A DNA stretch of 64,000 nt from Desulfurobacterium atlanticum (lineage in GTDB: Bacteria; Aquificota; Aquificia; Desulfurobacteriales; Desulfurobacteriaceae): the NCBI RefSeq assembly GCF_900188395.1, contig NZ_FZOB01000006.1, positions 1 to 64,000 of the forward strand, written 5' to 3'. The position numbers and the translations under genes are program-made. Positions 17,335-25,716 of the stretch are shown in pieces. Positions within the stretch are counted from its first letter, which is position 1, and each line of letters starts with the position of its first letter. The notes under the pieces were generated by a model that saw only the letters and a list, made by a program, of their open reading frames with translations, was not told the origin of the DNA and ran no database searches.

Positions 17335-18678
17335 TCAGGTGCCAAACTCTTCCAAAATAGCCTCTTTATAGGTTTTAACCATAAGTTCTATCTCTTCTTC
17401 AGAAATTGCCAGAGGCGGCATCATTACAAGCACAGGACCAAGCGGTCTTGTAAACACCCCTTTTTCAACAATTCTACGAGAAATTCTTCTACCAACATCT
17501 TCCTTCCATGAAAAAGGCTCTTTCGTTCTTTTATCTTTCACAAGCTCTATTCCGACCATAAAACCTTTTTTCCTTATATCACCTACATTGGGAAGCTCTT
17601 TTATCTCTTCATCAAGCATTTTGTGAAGAAACTCTATTTTGGAACTTAAACTTTCCGGCCAGTTCTTTTTTTCAAAAAGCTCTATGTTTTTTAATGCAAC
17701 TGCACATCCAAGTGGATTTCCGGTAAACGTATGCCCGTGAAAGAAAGTTTTATTGCTACCGTAATCTCCTCCCCAGAAAGCCTGATAAACTTCATCTGTG
17801 GTTAAAGTGGCTGAAAGCGGCATATATCCTGCAGTTAATCCTTTAGAAACCGCCATAATATCAGGAACAACATTTTCAAGCTCACAGGCAAACATCTTTC
17901 CCGTTTTTCCAAAACCTGTAGCTACTTCATCACAAATTAAAAGAACACCATATTTATCACAAAGCTCCCTTACACCTTTTAAAAACCCTTCAGGATGAAC
18001 AATAATTCCTGCAGCTCCTTGAACAATAGGTTCCATAATAACAGCAGCAATCTCATCTCCCTTTTCTTTCAAAATACTTTCCATCATAGAAAGGGAGTAA
18101 TCTTTACACTCTTCTTGAGTTCCTTCAAATCTATAAGGAAAAGGAGAAGGAACCTTAAAAGTTTCAAACATAAGCTCCTTATACATTAAGTGAAAAAGAT
18201 CAATACCGCCGATACTGACAGAACCTATAGTATCACCGTGATATGCATCTCCGAGTTTTATAAATTTCGTTCTTTTTTTCTCTCCTTTAAGTTGCCAATA
18301 TTGATAAGCCATTTTTAAGGCAACTTCCATTGCTGTAGAACCGTTATCAGAGTAAAAGACGTGATTCAAACCTTCTGGAGTTATATCCACAAGTTTTTTT
18401 GCAAGTTTAACAGCAGGCACATTTGTAAGCCCAAGCAGTGTTGAATGAGCAATTTTATTAATCTGTGAAATTAAAGCATCGTTGAGCTCTTTTACATTGT
18501 GACCGTGAACATTACACCAGATTGAGCTTACAGCATCAAGATACCTTTTTCCATCAGTATCATAAAGCCAGCAACCTTCTCCCCTTTCTATAACTATCGG
18601 TTCATGCTTTACATATTCTGCCATCTGAGTAAAAGGATGCCACACATACTTTTTATCCCACTCTTTTAGATACTCCAT
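17335..18678 (-). CDS. bioA: Adenosylmethionine-8-amino-7-oxononanoate aminotransferase (BioA)
   Basis: PLP aminotransferase producing 7,8-diaminononanoate in biotin synthesis. WHPFTQM at the N-terminus is a BioA signature, YHGDTIGS binds the substrate, DEVATGFGKTG contains the PLP-contacting Asp, and the PLP lysine is in AVSKGLTAGYMPL (about residue 277). FFHGHTFTGNPLGCA follows. At 447 residues it is full length. Together with bioF 4 kb away it provides two of the biotin genes. It converges on nurA with zero spacing: the two stop codons are adjacent. Confidence 0.95.
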   Translation of the reverse strand: MEYLKEWDKKYVWHPFTQMAEYVKHEPIVIERGEGCWLYDTDGKRYLDAVSSIWCNVHGHNVKELNDALISQINKIAHSTLLGLTNVPAVKLAKKLVDITPEGLNHVFYSDNGSTAMEVALKMAYQYWQLKGEKKRTKFIKLGDAYHGDTIGSVSIGGIDLFHLMYKELMFETFKVPSPFPYRFEGTQEECKDYSLSMMESILKEKGDEIAAVIMEPIVQGAAGIIVHPEGFLKGVRELCDKYGVLLICDEVATGFGKTGKMFACELENVVPDIMAVSKGLTAGYMPLSATLTTDEVYQAFWGGDYGSNKTFFHGHTFTGNPLGCAVALKNIELFEKKNWPESLSSKIEFLHKMLDEEIKELPNVGDIRKKGFMVGIELVKDKRTKEPFSWKEDVGRRISRRIVEKGVFTRPLGPVLVMMPPLAISEEEIELMVKTYKEAILEEFGT

Positions 18679-18686
18679 AAAACCTC

Positions 18687-19442
18687 CTATCTAAGAAATT
18701 CAATTTCTTTATCAAGATACGATGGAAGAGAATCGTAAGGGAATGGTAAAGTATCATCAGTTATATAATAGTATGCAACATTGGAAGATGAAAAAACTTC
18801 TTCCATTTCGGTTTCATTTGCATCGTAAACTATACACACACTTTTCTCAGGATAGGAAGAGTAGCAACTGTCGCTTTTAAATGAACTAAAATCGTGTTCA
18901 AAAATAACAACAAGATCGGCAATAGAAAAATAAACATCATCAGGATTTGTGCCAGGATTTAAAACTATAAAATAGGAGTTTCCTGTAATTTCGCTCCACT
19001 CATTTATGTAAGCCACAAGCTCTTTATAATAAGCTACATTATCTTCTGTTCTTGTTACTTCATCTATAAAAAAACCTTTTATCTCAGGGTATTCTTCTAT
19101 CCAGATATCTATATCATTTTCAACTTCTAAAATGTCTCTATTTCCATAATCTGTATAAACGTAACCTACAGGAAGCTTGCCATTATCATCTAAAGCCTTA
19201 ATAAATTCCTTATACTTGTAATCAAGGTTTCCATCACAATCTAAAGGTCCCCCGCAGGGATTAACAACCACAATCTTTAAAACATCAGAAGGAGCTGAAA
19301 ACACGTATTTCCAGGCATCTTCGGTAGGATAAAAATAACCAGGAAGTAAAATATAACCACTTTTATTTTCCTCAACTTTCTTTACAGAACATCCAGAAAA
19401 TAAACATGCACCGGTTAATATAAGAAAGAACATCTTTACCAT
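18687..19442 (-). CDS. Spherulation-specific family 4 (spherulin 4)-like lipoprotein
   Basis: Matches the spherulin 4 family (related to GH135 glycosidases) by its ordered blocks: LLPGYFYP, VVNPCGGP, GYVYTDYGNR with an IDIW partner, and GFFIDEV, where acidic residues of a TIM barrel would form the active site. The N-terminus is a lipoprotein signal with lipobox LFSGC, so it acts outside the membrane. Glycan hydrolysis is an inference from distant family members. ATG at 19442 has GGGAAG upstream; a TTG at 19472 is the alternative. It is 8 nt upstream of bioA on the same strand, with no clear functional link. Confidence 0.7.
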   Translation of the reverse strand: MVKMFFLILTGACLFSGCSVKKVEENKSGYILLPGYFYPTEDAWKYVFSAPSDVLKIVVVNPCGGPLDCDGNLDYKYKEFIKALDDNGKLPVGYVYTDYGNRDILEVENDIDIWIEEYPEIKGFFIDEVTRTEDNVAYYKELVAYINEWSEITGNSYFIVLNPGTNPDDVYFSIADLVVIFEHDFSSFKSDSCYSSYPEKSVCIVYDANETEMEEVFSSSNVAYYYITDDTLPFPYDSLPSYLDKEIEFLR

Positions 19443-19518
19443 TTTAGAACTTCCCTTTAACCGTAATTTCAAGTAAATTATATAATGTTTAAAAATTATA
19501 TCAGGGAGGCATTAAATA

Positions 19519-20151
19519 ATGAGAAAATATCTAAAAGGATTGGCTGTGTTTTTAGTAGTTTTAAACCTTGCTTTTTCCACCTATGCAAGAGCAATCACCT
19601 ACAAAGAGATAAAAAATGCTTATCATAAGTCATTTCTTTACGAGAAACAGAAGGATTATAAAGATGCCATAAGAGCTCTAATGCCGGTTTATGAAGCCTA
19701 TCCCAACGGATATACGGTTAATCTGAGACTGGGATGGTTATACTACCTTTTAGGTAAGTATAAAAATTCGGAAGAGCATTACAAAAAAGCCATCAAAGCT
19801 GCTCCTTACGCAGTTGAACCAAAACTTGGTCTTTCTCTTCCCTACATGGCACAAAAAAGATGGAAAGATGTAGAAAATCTGATGTATAAAGTTTTAAAAA
19901 GCGACTTTTACAACTTTTACGGAAACCTACGCCTTGCTGTTGCACTTAGAAACGAAGGAAAAGGAAAACTTGCAGAAGAGGTCTCAAGAAAAATGCTTAC
20001 ACTTTATCCTTCAAATGTTCCTTTCCTGACCGAACTTGCCCTTGACCTTTTATCACAGAATAAAAAGAAGGAAGCTTATGCCGTTTTATCAGATGTCTTA
20101 ATCCTTGACCCTGAAAACCAGGTAGCAAAATACTATCTTGGAAAAAACTAA
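19519..20151 (+). CDS. Exported TPR-repeat protein
   Basis: A 210-residue secreted or periplasmic protein. Residues 1-25 form a Sec signal peptide ending near TYARA. The rest is tetratricopeptide repeats, for example AIRALMPVYEAYPNG, LGWLYYLLGKYKNSEEHYKKAIK and AYAVLSDVLILDPEN, about four to five repeats. TPRs mediate protein contacts; no specific partner can be named. GGGAGG lies 9 nt before the ATG. The stop is followed directly by the ATG of the AddB-like gene with no spacer, so they are co-translated although one product is exported and the other should be cytoplasmic. Confidence 0.75.
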   Translation: MRKYLKGLAVFLVVLNLAFSTYARAITYKEIKNAYHKSFLYEKQKDYKDAIRALMPVYEAYPNGYTVNLRLGWLYYLLGKYKNSEEHYKKAIKAAPYAVEPKLGLSLPYMAQKRWKDVENLMYKVLKSDFYNFYGNLRLAVALRNEGKGKLAEEVSRKMLTLYPSNVPFLTELALDLLSQNKKKEAYAVLSDVLILDPENQVAKYYLGKN

Positions 20152-22710
20152 ATGAAATATAAAGAAGTCTCTGATTTTTTAGTAGAAAAACTTAAAACCG
20201 AAAATGTTTTTATAGCCGTGAGAAACTCCCCCTCACGGCTTCTTCTTGAAATCTGTAAAAAAAGAAAGAAGCCGATTATCGGAAAACACGCAGGCACACT
20301 TCAAGAACTTGCCTTAAACCTGCTTTCAAGTAGATTTCAAAATCCCACAATAATGACAGACCAGGAAAGGTTATTTATTGTCAGAAAAAGTTTAAAAGAT
20401 ATGAAACATCCTTTATGGAACTCACCAAGCTATGTAAAACTTGCAGATAACAGAATACGAGAATTTAAAGAACACAATATTCAACCTGAGAAACTGTATA
20501 AAGTAGCAGAACGTGTAAATCCAAGATTAAAAAAGAAAATAAAAGAAGCGGCAAAACTCCTTGATATTTACAATAACAACGTTTTAAAATCTGAAATGTT
20601 TGACATTTTTTCCCTTTTTGAAATGGCAAAAGGCATAAAACCTGAACATGAAAAAATAGTCCTTTTTTTTCTACCACAGATACTCCCGCTTGAAATTGAA
20701 TTTCTTAACTCTCTAAATATTCCAATTACCGTATTTACCTATAAGCCCAACACTTCCATCTTTACAAAATTAAACAAAGAAAATCTTAAACTCGTTAAAA
20801 ACTGGGAAGTCATAAAAGTTGAACCATCTCTACTTGCAAATACGCTTTCAATGGTTCCAGAAGAGATCGTTTCCGGTTCTGATATAACGGTAAATTCTTA
20901 CCTTGGAGAAAGTGAAGGAATAAAAAAAGTAGCTTTAACTGTCAAAGCATTGCTCAATAAAGGAATACCACCTGAAAAAATCGCAGTAATAGGCAGAGAT
21001 ATACAGGGAAAGGAACTGCTTTTCTACCATTATTTTAAAATTTATAAAATTCCTTTCCACCTTCAGTATGAAGGTGTTCCTGTAACTGCTCATCCTGTGG
21101 TTAAAAAGTTTTTAAGGGAAATTGAAAAAGAAACTGAAAGCTACTCTTTGCCTGACTGGTGTAGAAAATTAAAAAATTTTGTTATCTCTCATACCGATGA
21201 AGAGAGTATTATTGAAGAAATAGAGATTTTACAAAAAGAGATAGACAATCTTTCAGTAAAAGGATTTATAGAAAGCAACTCTTACAATCCTATAGAATTT
21301 GTAAAATTCTTTTCTCTTCTTACAGAAAACAGAACATATCTTATAAAAGAAACCGAACCACTGGGAGTTTTCATTGGCTCACCTGAAGCGATACCTGAAA
21401 CTGGAGCAGAACATATAATCTTTTTTGATATCTCAAACGGAACATATCCGAGAGCTTTTCCTTTTGACCCCGATTTTTCATACAGGGAAAGAGAAGAAAT
21501 AAACAACCTTCTCAACATATCCAATCCTCTTCTTGAAGCTCTACCTGGAAGAGAAAAGTTAATAATGTATGAATTTCAAACTTTTTTTAACTCCATAGCA
21601 CACCATCCAGAATCTATCCATTTCTTCTACGATAAAACAAAAGGAGAGTCCATCTTTGTTTCTATCGTTGAAAAAGTATCCAAAGTGAATAAGATGGAAA
21701 AAAGCCTTATAACAAAAAAATCTGAAGGTATTTTAAAGGTTTACAGGAGAGAAAAGAGACCTGAAAACCTTCTGGAACTTGGAGTTGATGGATGGTTGAA
21801 GAAATTACAGGGAGAAAAAAGTTACAACTTTATATTTAAACCTGAATTTATCAGAAAATTTCTCCCTCAAGAAATTTCGGTTACAGATATTTTAAGCTAT
21901 ATGGACTGTCCAGCAGACTTTCTTTTCTCAAAACTTCTTAACTGCACCTTTTCAAAAACAACAGAAATCATAGAAGGAGAAATTTATCACCAATTTATAA
22001 ATAGAGCATATTTTAATAAGAAAAAAGCAGAAGATATTTTTGAAGAAGTTTTCAGCGAAATAACCGAAAAATATGAAGATGAAGTAATCTTTTACATAAA
22101 ACCTTTTATAAAGGAAAACGCACTGAAATTTATAAAGCAATTCAAACCAGAACTTGAAATTGTTGAACAGGAAAAACCGATAAAAATAAAATTTAAAAAT
22201 TTCACATTTTCAGGAAGGATAGACTGGCTTGAAATCTCAAGTGATAGAGAAAAAGTGAAAATTGTTGATTTTAAACGGGGAAACGTTAAAAATAGAGAGT
22301 ATCTACCTGGAAACAAAAAATCATTTCAGATTATACTTTACGGCTTAGCCCTTTTTAATAACGGAGACGTTTTTAAAACAATAAACAAACTCCCCAACAT
22401 AAAATTTAGTTTTGTAAGTATTCCAAAATTTCATCCAGAAAGCGACAGAGGAATTGAGGAGTTTACTGCAAAAGAATATGAAAAAGAGATAAAAAAATCT
22501 TTAACATGGATAGGCGTTACCATTAAGCTTATAAAAGCCGGATTTTTCCCACCGCTTGAGATAAAACCTCAAAAGAAAAATATCGTTAGGTTAGTTGTAA
22601 AAAGAAACGATAGTTATGAATTTTTCACTACAGAAGAAGACCTTAAGCATTTTACAGAAACAGTCAGAAAAATTTTTAGAAAAATAGAATTAAAACTGTG
22701 GAAATATTAA
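20152..22710 (+). CDS. AddB-like protein with PD-(D/E)XK nuclease domain
   Basis: An 852-residue protein resembling the AddB subunit of helicase-nucleases. The N-terminal half has inactivated helicase-like layout (FIAVRNSPSRLLLE at the P-loop position, without GKT). The C-terminal nuclease has GEIYHQFI, then GRIDWLE (Asp691) and IVDFKRG (Asp706-x-Lys708), the PD-(D/E)XK core. SYMDCPADFLF matches the site of the first AddB cluster cysteine, but the three C-terminal cysteines of the AddB iron-sulphur staple are absent. No addA-like helicase is next to it. A role in double-strand-break processing is inferred. The ATG directly abuts the preceding TAA. Confidence 0.7.
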   Translation: MKYKEVSDFLVEKLKTENVFIAVRNSPSRLLLEICKKRKKPIIGKHAGTLQELALNLLSSRFQNPTIMTDQERLFIVRKSLKDMKHPLWNSPSYVKLADNRIREFKEHNIQPEKLYKVAERVNPRLKKKIKEAAKLLDIYNNNVLKSEMFDIFSLFEMAKGIKPEHEKIVLFFLPQILPLEIEFLNSLNIPITVFTYKPNTSIFTKLNKENLKLVKNWEVIKVEPSLLANTLSMVPEEIVSGSDITVNSYLGESEGIKKVALTVKALLNKGIPPEKIAVIGRDIQGKELLFYHYFKIYKIPFHLQYEGVPVTAHPVVKKFLREIEKETESYSLPDWCRKLKNFVISHTDEESIIEEIEILQKEIDNLSVKGFIESNSYNPIEFVKFFSLLTENRTYLIKETEPLGVFIGSPEAIPETGAEHIIFFDISNGTYPRAFPFDPDFSYREREEINNLLNISNPLLEALPGREKLIMYEFQTFFNSIAHHPESIHFFYDKTKGESIFVSIVEKVSKVNKMEKSLITKKSEGILKVYRREKRPENLLELGVDGWLKKLQGEKSYNFIFKPEFIRKFLPQEISVTDILSYMDCPADFLFSKLLNCTFSKTTEIIEGEIYHQFINRAYFNKKKAEDIFEEVFSEITEKYEDEVIFYIKPFIKENALKFIKQFKPELEIVEQEKPIKIKFKNFTFSGRIDWLEISSDREKVKIVDFKRGNVKNREYLPGNKKSFQIILYGLALFNNGDVFKTINKLPNIKFSFVSIPKFHPESDRGIEEFTAKEYEKEIKKSLTWIGVTIKLIKAGFFPPLEIKPQKKNIVRLVVKRNDSYEFFTTEEDLKHFTETVRKIFRKIELKLWKY

Positions 22711-22762
22711 ATTTCCTAACAAAAAATTAACAAATTTACCTTAATTTGCTGTTTTATAAAGC

Positions 22763-22791
22763 TTGACATCAAAAATTTTAAAAAGTAGGAT
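22763..22791 (+). promoter_or_regulatory. Putative sigma-70 promoter of the coiled-coil envelope gene pair
   Basis: TTGACA at 22763-22768, a 17-nt spacer and TAGGAT at 22786-22791 form a good sigma-70 match, 37 nt ahead of the chosen start. It follows the AddB-like gene in a 117-nt gap. Confidence 0.65.
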
Positions 22792-22827
22792 ATAAATGTA
22801 AGATTATCCATTACCATGGAGGGTATG

Positions 22828-23178
22828 ATGAGAAGAAAATTGGCTTTGAGCCTTCTGGCAGTTCCCATTCTGATAACTGCTTCCTGCGGAACAAAGAAAG
22901 AAGTTAAAGTTACACCACAGCAACAAGAAGAAACTGCAATGTTGGAAAAAAAGTATAAAAACCTCCTTGATGAAATTGACACACTGAAAGAAAAACTTGC
23001 AAAAGTTGAAAGTGAAAAGAAAGCAACACAGGAGAGAATCACCTATCTTGAAAACCAGATAGCAATTCTTGAAAGTGAAAAAGCAAGACTTCAGGAAGAA
23101 CTTCAATCAATGCCTTCAAGAGAGGAGCTTGAACAAGAACTGCAACAGTTACAAGCCCAGGTAGGGGGTGAACAATGA
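22828..23178 (+). CDS. Coiled-coil lipoprotein
   Basis: A 116-residue lipoprotein. The signal runs to lipobox ITASC (Cys20), followed by a short linker and a continuous coiled coil (about 35-110) rich in Glu/Lys/Leu heptads. ATG at 22828 is chosen because GGAGGG lies 5-6 nt upstream; the earlier ATG at 22816 is itself part of that site. I recognise no family. It overlaps the LysM-protein gene by 4 nt (ATGA), and both products are envelope coiled coils, so they may interact. Confidence 0.7.
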   Translation: MRRKLALSLLAVPILITASCGTKKEVKVTPQQQEETAMLEKKYKNLLDEIDTLKEKLAKVESEKKATQERITYLENQIAILESEKARLQEELQSMPSREELEQELQQLQAQVGGEQ

Positions 23179-23945
23179 GAAAGTTAACAGGAATATTAAC
23201 AGCTTTTGTTATCGGAGCTTCTGTATCAACATCTATTGCTGCTACTTCTTGTCCAAGTAATATTTCTAACTATACAACTTGCGTTGCCGAAAACACTACA
23301 AAAATTGAGAACAAAGCACCAATGAATGTAGAAAATGAGAAAGTTACAGCAAATACTTATGCTGAACTTGAAGAAAAATACCAAAAAGCTCTTGAAGAAT
23401 ATAACAAACTTAAAGCTCAGCTTGAGAAAGAGGAACAAGAACTTGCAATGCTTAAAGCGAAAGAGGCAGATCTTCTCAGAAGATATAATCTTCTTTCTCA
23501 AGAAGTAGCCGAACTGAAAAAGGAGATTGAGTATAGAAAACAGCTTGAAGCAAAGATAGCCGCATTAAAGGCAAAACTTAAGAAAGCCGAAAGCAAAGTT
23601 GAAAAACTAAGAAGAGCTTTTATGGCTTTGCCAAAAAGCTACAGAGTGGTTAAAGGAGATACTCTGTGGGGGATAGCTTCAAAGAGCTACATCTACAACG
23701 ACCCATGGCAGTGGCCCTTAATTTACAAAGCAAACAGAGATCAAATTAAAAATCCACATCTTATCTATCCAAATCAGGTGTTTGCCATTCCAAGAAACAT
23801 AACGGCAGAAAAAGTTATCGAAGCAAGAAAAGAAGCTTTGAGAACACCACCACCTCCAGGGGTTAAACCCAAGAAAGTTGGGCCTGTTAGAGCTGAAGAT
23901 GTCCCATCAACAGCTACAGATTATTTTCTTTTTATGCACGAATAA
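23175..23945 (+). CDS. Exported coiled-coil protein with LysM domain
   Basis: A 256-residue envelope protein. Residues 1-22 are a Sec signal peptide ending at SIAA. A long coiled coil spans about 55-150. A LysM peptidoglycan-binding domain follows at about 156-208: YRVVKGDTLWGIAS, then WPLIYKANRDQIKNPHLIYPNQ and a closing FAIPRN. The proline-rich tail ends in TDYFLFMHE. It lacks a catalytic domain, so a scaffold or cell-wall-organising role is inferred. A terminator follows the stop. Confidence 0.85.
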   Translation: MRKLTGILTAFVIGASVSTSIAATSCPSNISNYTTCVAENTTKIENKAPMNVENEKVTANTYAELEEKYQKALEEYNKLKAQLEKEEQELAMLKAKEADLLRRYNLLSQEVAELKKEIEYRKQLEAKIAALKAKLKKAESKVEKLRRAFMALPKSYRVVKGDTLWGIASKSYIYNDPWQWPLIYKANRDQIKNPHLIYPNQVFAIPRNITAEKVIEARKEALRTPPPPGVKPKKVGPVRAEDVPSTATDYFLFMHE

Positions 23946-23951
23946 AATTCA

Positions 23952-23970
23952 AGGGGGATTTCTTCCCCCT
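23952..23970 (+). terminator. Hairpin after the LysM gene
   Basis: AGGGGGA (23952-23958) pairs with TCCCCCT (23964-23970) around a 5-nt loop, 7 nt after the LysM stop. The following bases are T-rich but not a clean run. It separates the envelope pair from dnaG-rpoD. Confidence 0.65.
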
Positions 23971-23978
23971 GTTCTATC

Positions 23979-24006
23979 TTGACTTATCCCTGAATAAGAA
24001 TAATTT
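23979..24006 (+). promoter_or_regulatory. Putative promoter of dnaG-rpoD
   Basis: TTGACT (23979-23984), a 16-nt spacer and TAATTT (24001-24006) lie just after the hairpin and 42 nt before dnaG. The match is moderate. Confidence 0.5.
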
Positions 24007-24047
24007 TACTTGTGAGTTGTTTACTACTTCAGAAAGAGGTGATATAA

Positions 24048-25697
24048 TTGGGGAGAAAAAAAATTCCCCTTTCATTTATTGAAGACCTGCTTTCAAGAGT
24101 TGACATAGTAGATGTTATATCTCAATATTTAACTTTGAAACAGGTTGGAAGAAACTACTCAGCTCTCTGTCCTTTTCACCCTGAAAAAACTCCTTCCTTT
24201 GTTGTCAGTCCTGAAAAGCAGATTTTCAAATGTTTTGGATGCGGAGTTGGTGGCACAGCTATAACCTTTATTGAAAAATATGAAAATCTTTCTTTTTATG
24301 AAGCTGTAAAAAGGCTATGCGAGATAACAGGAATTGAGTTTCCATCAGAATTTTCAGAAATAGATGAAGAAACAGATATACTGTATGAGACCGCTTACGA
24401 AGTAGCTAAATATTTTCACTCCAAAGTAGAAAAAATAAAAGATTATCTTTTAAATAGAAATTTAGAAAACACGACAATCAAACGATTCTTGCTTGGATAC
24501 GCACCTGAAACCTACCTTAAAGATCTTAAAAAAGATAGAGAAATCCTTAAAAAACTTAATTTAGTAACCGAAAAAGGAAAGCCGTTTTTTGCGAACAGAC
24601 TGATAATCCCTATTTTTAACCATACAGGAAAAATTGTAGCATTCGGTGCAAGAGCCTTAAGAAAAAATCAAACTCCCAAATACATAAACAGCCCTGAGAA
24701 CGATATTTTTCATAAAGGAAACATACTTTACGGATTCTATCAGGCAAAAGAAAACATTCTAAAAGATAAAGAAGTGATAGTTGTTGAAGGTTATTTTGAC
24801 GTAATTTCACTGTTTCAGGCAGGGATAGAAAAAGCTGTAGCACCAATGGGAACATCCCTAACAGAAAATCACGCAAAAACTTTAAAAAGATATGCAAAAA
24901 AAATTGTTCTCTTTTTTGACGGAGACAGTGCTGGAGAAAGAGCAACCCTTAGAGCTGCTGAAATTTTCGCTAAACTTGGTGTTGAACCGTTTATTGCAAG
25001 ACCTCCTGAAGGAGAAGACCCAGACTCCTTATCCAGAAACAAAAAACTGTTAGACGAAATAATTTCTCAAGCGCTACCCCTCTCTAAATATCTGATAAAG
25101 CTTGCAAAAACTTCTTCTTTAGAAGAGAAAACAGATACCATAAAACAGGTTGTTTCCATATTTTCCTATTTTGATACTGTAGATCCTTTTAAATTGAGAA
25201 GATTCCTTTCAGAGCTTTCTGTGGAAACAGACAGTGATATTAAATGGCTTAAATCTCTAATAAAAACTGCAAATAGAAGTTTTACTAAAGAAACAACTTC
25301 TTCAAAACTTCCAACTCCAGAATATGAAAAAGCTTTTATAAAAGGACTACTTGAAAGAAAAATTCCTTCTAAAGTAGAAATCTCTCCAAACCTTTTTATT
25401 TCCGATGAATGCAGAAAACTTTACATACTTTTAAAACACAGCGAGAAACCACCAAATCCTATTGAACTTGAGAAAGAGTATCCAGAGCTTGGCGGAATCC
25501 TTGCAGAACTCTCTTTAACTGAATTCACAGAAGATGAGATTAAAGCCGCACTTTGTAGAGTTTTAAAAAAGGAAATTGAGAGGAAACTAAGAAATGTTAA
25601 AGAGTTTAACATTAAGAAAAAACTTAAGCTTATGTCAATAAATCTTTCAAACAAAGAGGTTGGGGGAATAGAGGATATACTTTCATGTATCAATTAA
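24048..25697 (+). CDS. dnaG: DNA primase DnaG
   Basis: Makes RNA primers at the replication fork. The zinc-binding domain has C41, H44, C62, C65 (CPFHPEKTPSF and CFGCG). The RNA polymerase domain contains the TOPRIM motifs VVEGYFDV (Glu about 247) and FDGDSAGERA (about 289-298). The C-terminal part is short for a DnaB-binding domain; at 549 residues the protein is slightly below the usual 580-650. The TTG start has GAGGTG 6 nt upstream. It is followed by rpoD after 19 nt, the core of the macromolecular-synthesis operon, but rpsU is not present. Confidence 0.96.
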   Translation: MGRKKIPLSFIEDLLSRVDIVDVISQYLTLKQVGRNYSALCPFHPEKTPSFVVSPEKQIFKCFGCGVGGTAITFIEKYENLSFYEAVKRLCEITGIEFPSEFSEIDEETDILYETAYEVAKYFHSKVEKIKDYLLNRNLENTTIKRFLLGYAPETYLKDLKKDREILKKLNLVTEKGKPFFANRLIIPIFNHTGKIVAFGARALRKNQTPKYINSPENDIFHKGNILYGFYQAKENILKDKEVIVVEGYFDVISLFQAGIEKAVAPMGTSLTENHAKTLKRYAKKIVLFFDGDSAGERATLRAAEIFAKLGVEPFIARPPEGEDPDSLSRNKKLLDEIISQALPLSKYLIKLAKTSSLEEKTDTIKQVVSIFSYFDTVDPFKLRRFLSELSVETDSDIKWLKSLIKTANRSFTKETTSSKLPTPEYEKAFIKGLLERKIPSKVEISPNLFISDECRKLYILLKHSEKPPNPIELEKEYPELGGILAELSLTEFTEDEIKAALCRVLKKEIERKLRNVKEFNIKKKLKLMSINLSNKEVGGIEDILSCIN

Positions 25698-25716
25698 ACC
25701 TTAAGGAGGTGCAGCC

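Noticed and set aside
17323-17343. Hairpin between nurA and bioA stops
   Set aside because: Only five base pairs with a seven-base loop and no T-run; too weak to call a terminator.
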